5,032 bases of DNA from an uncultured Eubacteriales bacterium (GTDB lineage Bacteria > Bacillota > Clostridia > Oscillospirales > Acutalibacteraceae), in NCBI GenBank assembly GCA_934667575.1, contig CAKUME010000106.1:1-5032 (forward strand), in the 5' to 3' direction. Below the pieces are notes generated by a model. The model was given only the letters and a program-made list of their open reading frames with translations, searched no databases and was not told where the DNA came from. Below, piece by piece: positions 1 through 5,032 of the stretch (position 1 is its first letter; each line of letters starts with the position of its first letter). The translations under genes were made by a program, and so were the position numbers.

Positions 1-1
1 G

Positions 2-151
2 GCCTTCCCGATGTCCGGGCGGATCGTCCATAAGATGGGACTGAAGGAAGACCCGCAGAACTTTTTGCTGATGCACGCCGCGGGTGTGAACGTGTCGGGT
101 CAAATCGCCTCGGTGATCGCGGGCGGGCTGATCTTGAACTTGCTGGGCTGA
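2..151 (+). CDS. Na+-translocating biotin-dependent decarboxylase, beta subunit (OadB/GcdB/MmdB family), C-terminal fragment
   Basis: Only the last 49 codons are present; the gene enters from the left edge and ends at a TGA. The visible protein begins AFPMSGRIVHKMG, continues through EDPQNFLLMHAAG, and ends in a hydrophobic segment, NVSGQIASVIAGGLILNLLG. I recognise this as the C-terminal end of the polytopic beta subunit of oxaloacetate, glutaconyl-CoA or methylmalonyl-CoA decarboxylases. In these complexes the beta subunit sits in the cytoplasmic membrane, decarboxylates carboxybiotin and exports Na+. Polar residues in late transmembrane helices of Klebsiella OadB are implicated in Na+ transport, and the N-V-S-G-Q-I-A-S stretch may correspond, but I cannot align it exactly. 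The substrate cannot be decided from this fragment because the alpha (carboxyltransferase) subunit lies outside the window. The next gene, 13 nt downstream, encodes a putative small partner subunit, which supports the assignment. Confidence 0.88.
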   Translation, partial: AFPMSGRIVHKMGLKEDPQNFLLMHAAGVNVSGQIASVIAGGLILNLLG

Positions 152-164
152 GGAGGACTTTGAA

Positions 165-290
165 ATGCACATCAACGTAGACGCTTTTTTGCAAACACTT
201 CCGATGATGGCCAAGGGCATGGGCGGCATTTTCATTGTGACCGCCGTGATCATTCTTTGCATGCTGATCTTGCGCAAGGCCGCGAAATAA
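165..290 (+). CDS. 41-residue single-span membrane protein, OadG-related small subunit of the decarboxylase
   Basis: This short gene has a near-perfect ribosome binding site (AGGAGG at 151-156, 8 nt before the ATG) that overlaps the stop of the upstream beta-subunit gene, so translation is probably coupled. The 41-residue product has a short polar N-terminus (MHINVDAFLQTLP), a glycine-containing hydrophobic segment at about residues 19-36 (GGIFIVTAVIILCMLIL), and a basic tail (RKAAK). The positive-inside rule suggests an N-out/C-in single-pass topology. Gamma/delta subunits of Na+ decarboxylases (OadG, MmdD, GcdD) begin with a similar helix but carry a longer cytoplasmic tail. The Veillonella methylmalonyl-CoA decarboxylase epsilon subunit is a known short version. 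From this and the adjacency I infer a minimal OadG-like assembly subunit. The family assignment is from memory and context. That the frame is a real gene is well supported by its RBS, tight spacing and following terminator. Confidence 0.8.
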   Translation: MHINVDAFLQTLPMMAKGMGGIFIVTAVIILCMLILRKAAK

Positions 291-305
291 AAATAACATA
301 AATAC

Positions 306-355
306 AAAAAAGCACCGCCCGATGCCGCTGTGATGCGCTCGGAGCGGTGTTTTTT
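306..355. terminator. Bidirectional rho-independent terminator between converging genes
   Basis: A stem of GCACCGC (312-318) pairs with GCGGTGT (344-350, one G-U wobble). It extends inward through CCGA (319-322) with TCGG (339-342), leaving A343 as a bulge. It is flanked by six A (306-311) and six T (350-355). Read on + it ends the decarboxylase operon 15 nt after the small-subunit stop. Read on - the A run becomes a U run and ends the 197-residue gene 23 nt after its stop. Confidence 0.9.
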
Positions 356-378
356 GTCTGCAAAGGAATTCGCCCAAA

Positions 379-972
379 TCAAACGGAAGCCGTCGGCGCA
401 GCGGGCGGGCACAGCGAAGCCGAATAGAACCGGCACACGCCCTCGCACGCGTCAATGCCCAAAAACAGCGACGCGGGCAGCCCCTGCACCAGCAGGTTCA
501 GCTTTTGCGCGCCGTGGGTGATCCAGAGCCGTTCGCCCGCCCGGCGCACCGAGAGCGTTTGCATTTGGCTGCCGTCCACCGGATACTCAAGGCCGCACAG
601 CTTCTGCCACGTCACGCGTCCGTTGGTTTCGTGCATCTGCCACACGTTGAGGCCGTTTTTCCAAACGACGACCTCAATATAATTGCCGAAGCGCAAATGG
701 CCGCCTGCGTCCGGCTCCAGCTCGTTGGCCAGCACAATGAGCGGCGCCGCGGCGTCCTCAAACCGAAACGACGTCGAAATTTTGCTGCCGTCGGCACAGG
801 GCTGCGAAAAAAACAGCGAAATGTTTGCAAAGCCGCAGTCGTTGGCTTCGTCGCGGCCGCTGCAAATGTGGTCGGCCTCCTGGGTAAAAACGGGGAAAGA
901 TTCGTAGCGCCGGGTGTAGGCATAAATCATCTGCTGCGCCCAGGCGCCCGGGCAAAACGGGACGGAATTCAT
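379..972 (-). CDS. Hypothetical 197-residue protein, possible concanavalin-like beta-sandwich
   Basis: I do not recognise the family with certainty. The start is chosen because AAGGAG (982-987 on the complementary strand) lies 9 nt before the ATG and a consensus promoter lies just upstream. The product has no signal peptide and no membrane segment, so it is probably cytoplasmic. From about residue 64 to 187 it alternates short beta-like stretches with polar turns (KISTSFRFED, PLIVLANELEPD, YIEVVVWKNGLNVWQMHE, TLSVRRAGERLWITHG, ASLFLGIDA). This pattern, with repeated aromatic residues and a final GV-C-RFYSASL strand, resembles concanavalin A-like/LamG/DUF1080-type beta-sandwich domains that bind or act on carbohydrates. 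That is an inference from the pattern only. Eight cysteines are scattered along the chain (residues 7, 37, 46, 59, 126, 176, 180, 188) without an obvious metal-binding spacing. It is monocistronic, with its own promoter and terminator, so neighbours give no functional hint. Confidence 0.8.
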   Translation of the reverse strand: MNSVPFCPGAWAQQMIYAYTRRYESFPVFTQEADHICSGRDEANDCGFANISLFFSQPCADGSKISTSFRFEDAAAPLIVLANELEPDAGGHLRFGNYIEVVVWKNGLNVWQMHETNGRVTWQKLCGLEYPVDGSQMQTLSVRRAGERLWITHGAQKLNLLVQGLPASLFLGIDACEGVCRFYSASLCPPAAPTASV

Positions 973-1011
973 GGATTTTCACTCCTTTGAATGGATGAGT
1001 GTTTGGCTTTT

Positions 1012-1040
1012 ATTATAACCCATTGCCGCTGCGAGGTCAA
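1012..1040 (-). promoter_or_regulatory. Sigma-A/sigma-70 type promoter of the 197-residue gene
   Basis: On the complementary strand, TTGACC (1035-1040, 5 of 6 to consensus) and TATAAT (1012-1017, perfect) are separated by exactly 17 nt. The expected start of transcription is near 1005, giving a leader of about 33 nt that contains the AAGGAG ribosome binding site. No operator-like repeat is evident around it. This suggests housekeeping-type expression of a monocistronic unit. Confidence 0.85.
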
Positions 1041-1114
1041 TACCCATTTTCGGTGTTGGGCGGTCGCGAAAGCATTGCATGGCGCGCTGCGCCCGTTTCA
1101 CGCACGATGCGCGC

Positions 1115-1155
1115 AAAAAAAGCGCCCCTGCGCCGCTTTCGCCGCGCAGAAGCGC
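1115..1155 (-). terminator. Rho-independent terminator of the pgk-tpiA-gpmI operon
   Basis: On the complementary strand, GCGCTTCTGCGC (1144-1155) pairs with GCGCAGGGGCGC (1122-1133) through 12 base pairs, two of them G-U. After a single G-G mismatch (1134/1143), a GC-GAAA-GC tetraloop hairpin caps the stem (1135-1142). Seven U follow (1115-1121). The stem begins 67 nt after the gpmI stop. The opposite strand has no T run, so it works in one direction only. Confidence 0.92.
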
Positions 1156-1216
1156 TCTGCACTCCCCCTCACCGCCATTTCGGCTGCGGGCGGGGAACGA
1201 TTTTATCTCGCCGCGC

Positions 1217-1237
1217 GCACGATCAGTGCACGATCAG
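1217..1237 (-). repeat. 11-nt tandem duplication across the gpmI stop codon
   Basis: On the coding (complementary) strand CTGATCGTGC occurs twice, at 1228-1237 and 1217-1226, one base apart (period 11). The first copy encodes Leu-Ile-Val plus the first base of the final His codon. The TGA stop arises at the junction with the second copy. Because 11 is not a multiple of three, the duplication changes the frame and hence the C-terminus. Confidence 0.85.
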
Positions 1238-2737
1238 GCTTTCGCCGGTCATCTGCGCAGGTTTTTCCATGCCGTAAATATCGATCATCGTCGGCGCAAT
1301 GTCGGCCAGGCGGCCGCCGGTGCGCAGCTTGCACGGATATCCGACCACGCAGAACGGCACCGGGTTGGTGGTGTGCGCGGTAAACGGTTCGCCGTTGTCC
1401 GCAATCATGCGGTCGGCGTTGCCGTGGTCGGCGGTAATGAGCAGCACGCCGCCCATGTCGTGCACCGCATCGGCCACACGGCCCACGCAGGTGTCCACCG
1501 CTTCCACCGCTTTGACTGCGGCATCGAACACACCGGTGTGGCCAACCATGTCGCAGTTGGCAAAGTTGAGGATCACGGCGTCATATTTGCCGGAGCGAAT
1601 CTGCTCCGTGACTGCGTCGCAAACCTCATAGGCGCTCATTTCCGGCTTGAGGTCGAAGGTGGGCACGTCCGGCGACTGGATCAGAATGCGATCCTCGCCC
1701 GGGAAGGTTTTTTCTTCGCCGCCGTTGAAGAAGAACGTGACGTGCGCATACTTCTGCGTTTCGGCAATGCGCAGCTGGGTCATGTGGTGCTTGCTCAGGA
1801 ACTCGCCCATGGTCATATCCAGCTCCTGCGGCGGATAAGCCACCGACACGTTCGGCATCTCGGCGTCATACTGCGTCATGCAAACGTAATGCACCGGGAA
1901 ATATTTGCGCGCAAAGCCCTTGAAATCGGGATCGACAAACGTGCGGGTCAGCTGACGCGCACGGTCGGGGCGGAAGTTGAAGCAAATCACGCTGTCGTTT
2001 TCGTGAATGGTGCCGTTCGGGTCGATCACGGTGGGCACCACAAATTCGTCGGTCACGCCCGCCGCGTAGGAAGCTTTCATGGCTTCCACCGGGCAATCGG
2101 CATGGTTGCCCTCGCCGAGCACCATGGCGCGATAGGCCTTTTCCACGCGGTCCCACGCAAAGTCGCGGTCCATGGCGTAGTAGCGGCCGCTGATCGTGGC
2201 AATTTTGCCCACGCCGAGCTTTTTGAACTCATCGCAGCACTGCTGCACATAGTGCACGCCCGAATCCGGCGGCACGTCGCGGCCGTCGGTGAGCGCATGG
2301 ATATACACCTTGCTCAGGCCGCAGCGCTTTGCCATCTCGAGCAGGCCATACATATGGCGGATGTGGCTGTGCACGCCGCCGTCCGACAGCAGCCCCACCA
2401 GGTGCAGCGCGGAGTTGTGCGCTTTGCAGTTCTCCATGGCATCGAGCAGCACGCGGTTTTCAAAAAACACGCCGTCTTCAATATCTTTGGTGATGCGCAC
2501 CAGCATCTGGAACACCACGCGGCCCGCGCCGATGTTCGTGTGGCCGACTTCGCTGTTGCCCATCTGGCCGTCCGGCAGGCCCACGTCGAGACCCGACGCG
2601 CCGATCTGGGTGGTCGGGTTATCGGCAAAAAGCCGGGTGAGGTTCGGGGTTTTGGCCGCGCGGATCGCGTTGCCCTTCACCTCGGGGCTGATGCCAAAGC
2701 CGTCCATGATACACAACACAACTGGTTTTTTCATCAT
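1223..2737 (-). CDS. gpmI: 2,3-bisphosphoglycerate-independent phosphoglycerate mutase
   Basis: This enzyme interconverts 3- and 2-phosphoglycerate in glycolysis through a phosphoserine intermediate, using two Mn2+ ions in the cytoplasm. The 504-residue length is usual for the family. All expected alkaline-phosphatase-superfamily ligands are visible: D12 in MDGFG, the nucleophile S62 in GQMGNSEVGH, and D396/H400 in NCDMVGHTG. D437/H438 in ADHGNAD and H455 in PFTAHTTNP complete the set. The phosphotransferase insert shows H123 (GGVHSH), D151/R153/D154 (TDGRDVPP), the FRPDRARQL motif at 255-263 and K329. The start is ATG-ATG; the first ATG lies 8 nt after AAAGGA (2746-2751) and is preferred, and the second would shorten the protein by one residue. 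The frame stays open further upstream inside tpiA, but that extension has no family similarity. The gene is last in the operon, 26 nt after tpiA. Its C-terminus is set by a small duplication at the stop. Confidence 0.98.
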   Translation of the reverse strand: MMKKPVVLCIMDGFGISPEVKGNAIRAAKTPNLTRLFADNPTTQIGASGLDVGLPDGQMGNSEVGHTNIGAGRVVFQMLVRITKDIEDGVFFENRVLLDAMENCKAHNSALHLVGLLSDGGVHSHIRHMYGLLEMAKRCGLSKVYIHALTDGRDVPPDSGVHYVQQCCDEFKKLGVGKIATISGRYYAMDRDFAWDRVEKAYRAMVLGEGNHADCPVEAMKASYAAGVTDEFVVPTVIDPNGTIHENDSVICFNFRPDRARQLTRTFVDPDFKGFARKYFPVHYVCMTQYDAEMPNVSVAYPPQELDMTMGEFLSKHHMTQLRIAETQKYAHVTFFFNGGEEKTFPGEDRILIQSPDVPTFDLKPEMSAYEVCDAVTEQIRSGKYDAVILNFANCDMVGHTGVFDAAVKAVEAVDTCVGRVADAVHDMGGVLLITADHGNADRMIADNGEPFTAHTTNPVPFCVVGYPCKLRTGGRLADIAPTMIDIYGMEKPAQMTGESLIVH

Positions 2738-2763
2738 AATGCAAGTCCTTTCCCGGAAAAAAA

Positions 2764-3531
2764 TCAGACGCTCGCAGCCGCCACAATGGCCGCAAAGTCG
2801 GGCGCCTTCAGCGACGCGCCGCCGATCAGGCCGCCGTCCACATCGGGCTGCGCGAGCAGCTCGGCCGCGTTGCCCGCGTTCATCGAGCCGCCGTACTGAA
2901 TGGTGGTGGCGTTGGCCGCCGCTTCTCCATACATGCCGGCGAGCACCTTGCGGATGGCCGCGCAGGTTTCCTCGGCCTGCGCCGGGGTGGCGGTAAGGCC
3001 GGTGCCAATGGCCCACACCGGCTCATAGGCGATGATCACGCGCTGGAGCTCCTCGGCCGAAACGCCCGCAAGGTCGAGCTTGGTCTGCATGCCGACCACT
3101 TCGTCGGTCACGCCGGAGAGGCGCTGATCCTTCACTTCGCCCACGCACAAAATCACCTTGAGCCCGGCGTCGAGCGCGGCGCGCACGCGCTGGTTCACGG
3201 TGGCGTCGGTTTCACCAAAATAGGTGCGGCGCTCGCTGTGGCCGATGATCACATACTGCACGCCCATTTCGGTGAGCATATCGGCCGAAATTTCGCCGGT
3301 GAACGCACCGGACTTGGCCCAGTGCACGTTCTCGGCACCCACGCCGATGGCAGTGCCTTTGGTGGCCTCCAGCGCCGCTGCCAAATCCACATAGGGCACG
3401 CACACCACCACGTCGCATTTTGCGTCCGCCACCAGCGGCTTGATCGCCTCGATCAGCGTTTTGGCCTCGGACGGGGTTTTGTTCATTTTCCAGTTGCCGG
3501 CGATCACCGCACGGCGAAGCGTCTTATTCAT
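2764..3531 (-). CDS. tpiA: Triose-phosphate isomerase
   Basis: This TIM-barrel enzyme interconverts dihydroxyacetone phosphate and glyceraldehyde 3-phosphate in the cytoplasm, normally as a dimer. The 255-residue length is typical. Catalytic and binding residues are intact: N13 and K15 in AGNWKMNKT, H98 in VIIGHSERR, and the general base E170 in AYEPVWAIGTG. Residues 171-178 of that motif form the mobile loop 6. The phosphate-gripping segments YGGSMNAGNAAELL (from residue 213) and GGLIGGASL (233-241) are present, as is the dimer-interface-type stretch SGAFTGEIS (74-82). The start is supported by GAGGA (3542-3546) about 10 nt before the ATG; an internal ATG at residue 16 would delete catalytic N13 and K15. 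It is the middle gene of the operon, 86 nt after pgk and 26 nt before gpmI, and no promoter is visible in either gap. Confidence 0.98.
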   Translation of the reverse strand: MNKTLRRAVIAGNWKMNKTPSEAKTLIEAIKPLVADAKCDVVVCVPYVDLAAALEATKGTAIGVGAENVHWAKSGAFTGEISADMLTEMGVQYVIIGHSERRTYFGETDATVNQRVRAALDAGLKVILCVGEVKDQRLSGVTDEVVGMQTKLDLAGVSAEELQRVIIAYEPVWAIGTGLTATPAQAEETCAAIRKVLAGMYGEAAANATTIQYGGSMNAGNAAELLAQPDVDGGLIGGASLKAPDFAAIVAAASV

Positions 3532-3574
3532 AATTCAAAAATCCTCTTTTCTTTTGGCATACAGACAAATGAAC

Positions 3575-3600
3575 CAGAACCGAACGTGCGCCCGGCTCTG
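3575..3600 (-). other. Intercistronic hairpin between pgk and tpiA
   Basis: In the 86-nt gap, CAGAGCCG (3593-3600) can pair with CGGTTCTG (3575-3582) on the transcript, forming an 8-bp stem with one G-U pair and a 10-nt loop. No U run follows, so it is not a standard terminator. It begins 17 nt after the pgk stop and ends 28 nt before the tpiA ribosome binding site. It may act as an RNA stability or processing element, but that role is inferred from position only. Confidence 0.5.
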
Positions 3601-3617
3601 ATTCAATGCGTTTGTGA

Positions 3618-4922
3618 TTAGTCTTTGTCGTTCAGGCAGGAAATACCCGGCAGGTCTTTGCCCTCCAGGAATTCCAGCGAAGCGCCGCCGCCGGTGGAGA
3701 TGTGGGTCATCTTGTCGGCAAAGCCCAGCTTTTCGATCGCCGCGGCCGAGTCGCCGCCGCCGATGATCGAAATAGAACCGCTGTCGGCCACCGCCTTGGC
3801 CACCGCAATGGTGCCGTTGGCAAAGTGATCCCACTCCGAAACGCCCATCGGCCCGTTCCACACCACGGTGCCCGCGCCGATCAGCGTTTTGGCAAACAAC
3901 TCCTGCGTGGTCGGCCCAATGTCAAGGCCCATCCAGCCGTCCGGAATCGCGTCGGAATAAATGCGCATATAGGGGGTTTCGGGGTCGTAGGTGCGGCCCA
4001 CAATGTTATCCACCGGCAGCAGGAAGCTCACGCCCTTGGCGCGCGCTTTGGCCATCATCTCGCGCGCGAGGTCGATCTTGTCCTCCTCGCAGATCGAGGT
4101 GCCAATGCTGTTGCCCATGGCGCGCATAAAGGTATAGGCCATGCCGCCGCCAATGATGAGCGTGTCCACCTTGTCGATCAGGTTCTCGATCACGCCGATT
4201 TTATCGGACACCTTCGCGCCGCCCAGAATGGCCACAAACGGGCGCTTCGGGTTTTCGAGCGCATTGCCCATCACGGTGATTTCCTTTTGAATGAGGAAGC
4301 CGCACACCGCCGGCAGATAGTCGGCCACGCCTGCCGTGGAAGCATGGGCGCGATGCGCCGAACCGAACGCGTCGTTCACATAAATATCCGCCAGCGAAGC
4401 CAGCTCCTTGGCCATTGCGGGATCGTTTTTGGTTTCGCGCGCGTCAAAGCGCACGTTCTCGAGCAGCACCGCCTTGCCCGGCTCCAGCGCGGCCACCTTG
4501 GCCTTGGCGTCGTCGCCCACAATGTCGGCTGCAAAAGTGACCACGCCGCCCAGATACTCGTTCAGGCGATCGGCCACCGGCTTCAGCGTGAACTTTTTGG
4601 CATCGTCCATTTTCGCCTTGGCCAGCAGCTCTGCCTTGGCCGCCGCCTGCTCCGCTTCGGGCAGCGCGTCCACCTTGGCTTTTTCCTTTTTGTTCAGGCC
4701 GAAGCCCTCGGTGAAAATTGCGTGCGGCTTGCCCATGTGGGAGCAAAGAATAACCTTTGCGCCATGCTCCAGCAGATATTTGATGGTGGGCAGCGCGCTG
4801 GTGATGCGCTTGTCGCTGGTAATCTCGCCGTCCTTCATCGGAACATTGAAGTCGCAGCGAACGAGCACGCGCTTGCCGCTCACGTCAATGTCTTCCACGC
4901 TTTTTTTGTTGAGATAATTCAT
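3618..4922 (-). CDS. pgk: Phosphoglycerate kinase with an N-domain insertion
   Basis: Pgk transfers phosphate from 1,3-bisphosphoglycerate to ADP, making ATP and 3-phosphoglycerate in the cytoplasm. It has two Rossmann-like domains. N-domain motifs are present: RCDFNVP (22-28, D24 and N26), R39, SHMGKP (61-66, H62), ENVRFD (155-160, R158) and DAFGSAHRAHAS (184-195, R191). The nucleotide domain shows LGGAKVSDKIGVIENL (233-248), IPDGWMGLDIGP (326-337), GPMGVSEWDHFANGT (357-371), GGGDSAAA (388-395) and STGGGASLEFLEG (409-421). The 434-residue length exceeds the usual 390-417. The excess is a charged, Ala/Lys/Glu-rich segment at about residues 67-110, where relatives have only about 6-10 residues. 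The basic residue of the usual SHLGRP motif is Lys65 rather than Arg. The chosen ATG lies 6 nt after GAGGTG; an in-frame GTG three codons earlier overlaps that site. It is the first gene of the operon, directly behind a promoter. Confidence 0.98.
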   Translation of the reverse strand: MNYLNKKSVEDIDVSGKRVLVRCDFNVPMKDGEITSDKRITSALPTIKYLLEHGAKVILCSHMGKPHAIFTEGFGLNKKEKAKVDALPEAEQAAAKAELLAKAKMDDAKKFTLKPVADRLNEYLGGVVTFAADIVGDDAKAKVAALEPGKAVLLENVRFDARETKNDPAMAKELASLADIYVNDAFGSAHRAHASTAGVADYLPAVCGFLIQKEITVMGNALENPKRPFVAILGGAKVSDKIGVIENLIDKVDTLIIGGGMAYTFMRAMGNSIGTSICEEDKIDLAREMMAKARAKGVSFLLPVDNIVGRTYDPETPYMRIYSDAIPDGWMGLDIGPTTQELFAKTLIGAGTVVWNGPMGVSEWDHFANGTIAVAKAVADSGSISIIGGGDSAAAIEKLGFADKMTHISTGGGASLEFLEGKDLPGISCLNDKD

Positions 4923-4928
4923 GTGACA

Positions 4929-4934
4929 CACCTC
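4929..4934 (-). promoter_or_regulatory. pgk: Ribosome binding site that sets the pgk start
   Basis: GAGGTG on the complementary strand lies 6 nt upstream of the ATG at 4920-4922. The alternative in-frame GTG (4929-4931) is part of this site and cannot be served by it. The site therefore decides for the 434-residue protein beginning MNYLNKKSVED. Confidence 0.85.
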
Positions 4935-4973
4935 GTTTGGTTAATTTGTGAAAATAATATCCGGTCTGTTCCT

Positions 4974-5002
4974 ATTATAAATTAGGATGGACATTTTTGC
5001 AA
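4974..5002 (-). promoter_or_regulatory. Sigma-A/sigma-70 type promoter of the pgk-tpiA-gpmI operon
   Basis: On the complementary strand, TTGCAA (4997-5002, 4 of 6 to consensus) and a perfect TATAAT (4974-4979) are 17 nt apart. Transcription should start near 4967, leaving a leader of about 45 nt before pgk. The weaker -35 box and an imperfect inverted repeat over the -10 leave room for control, but no known operator is recognised. Only 30 bases lie beyond the -35 box, so the next gene upstream is unseen. Confidence 0.82.
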
Positions 5003-5032
5003 GAGAAAAATCGCCGAATTGTGGGTTTGGGC

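Noticed and set aside
330..521. A 63-codon + strand frame beginning inside the bidirectional terminator
   Set aside because: Its start lies in the hairpin loop, its composition is Arg/Ala/Thr-rich and non-natural, and it overlaps the 3' end of the converging gene.
505..990. A 161-codon + strand frame opposite the 197-residue gene
   Set aside because: The - strand frame has a consensus promoter, a well-spaced RBS and a terminator; the + strand frame has none of these.
1081..1114. GC-rich palindromic bits (GGCGC-GCT-GCGCC at 1081-1093, TGCGCGCA at 1108-1115) considered as regulatory elements
   Set aside because: They are short, lie just beyond a strong terminator in very GC-rich DNA, and have no accompanying gene or U run.
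2757..2763. Seven-T run (coding strand) right after the tpiA stop, considered as a terminator
   Set aside because: Only a 3-bp stem can form just before it, too weak for termination, and the gpmI RBS follows directly.
1079..2899. A 606-codon open frame on the + strand antisense to gpmI and the end of tpiA
   Set aside because: The opposite strand encodes complete GpmI and TpiA with every catalytic motif. The antisense translation is His/Ala/Val-rich with no recognisable domain, as expected from GC-rich third positions. It has no promoter or RBS.
2738..3016. N-terminal extension of gpmI by 93 codons into tpiA
   Set aside because: The extension is tpiA read in another frame, is Gly/Arg-rich, and GpmI proteins begin at MKKPVVLCIMDGFG. 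A good RBS serves the ATG at 2735-2737.
4923..4931. GTG start for pgk three codons upstream
   Set aside because: That GTG is part of the GAGGTG ribosome binding site, and Pgk homologues begin near MNYLNKK.
3702..4985. A 427-codon open frame on the + strand antisense to pgk
   Set aside because: It lies opposite an intact pgk, is His/Arg/Ala-rich and low in domain-like structure, and runs through the pgk promoter. It is a shadow of codon bias.
1..5032. Search for CRISPR repeats, tRNA genes, IS ends, riboswitches and phage or defence genes
   Set aside because: No regularly spaced repeats, cloverleaf-like segments, transposase motifs or long structured leaders were seen; almost all sequence is explained by core metabolic genes and their signals.

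Overview
The window is ordinary core-metabolism DNA, probably from a GC-rich anaerobic Clostridia-type Firmicute such as a gut Oscillospiraceae/Ruminococcaceae relative. This placement is an inference from three things: strong AGGAGG-like ribosome binding sites, consensus TTGACC/TATAAT-type promoters, and a clostridial pgk-tpiA-gpmI glycolytic cluster beside a Na+-translocating decarboxylase locus. I found no CRISPR array, mobile element, tRNA/rRNA, phage gene or defence system, and no clear sign of an undescribed system.

Left edge (1-355, + strand): the last 49 codons of a membrane beta subunit of a biotin-dependent Na+-pumping decarboxylase (OadB/GcdB/MmdB family). It is followed 13 nt later by a 41-residue single-span membrane protein that looks like the small OadG-related subunit. 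A long hairpin flanked by A and T runs closes this operon. The same hairpin can end the converging gene on the other strand.

Middle (379-1040, - strand): a stand-alone gene for a 197-residue protein of unknown function, probably a beta-sandwich. It has its own promoter (TTGACC, 17-nt spacer, TATAAT), its own ribosome binding site and the shared terminator. The 250 bases between its start and the end of gpmI hold that promoter, the gpmI terminator and an 11-nt tandem duplication at the gpmI stop; I see no gene there.

Right (1115-5002, - strand): a self-contained operon transcribed right to left, with promoter, pgk, tpiA, gpmI and terminator. Tpi interconverts the triose phosphates. Pgk makes ATP from 1,3-bisphosphoglycerate, and GpmI turns 3-phosphoglycerate into 2-phosphoglycerate. 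All three proteins keep their catalytic residues. The gap and eno genes usually found with them are not in the window. The main oddities are a roughly 35-residue Lys/Ala/Glu-rich insertion and an Arg-to-Lys change near the 3-phosphoglycerate site of Pgk, a hairpin between pgk and tpiA, and the small duplication that sets the GpmI C-terminus.
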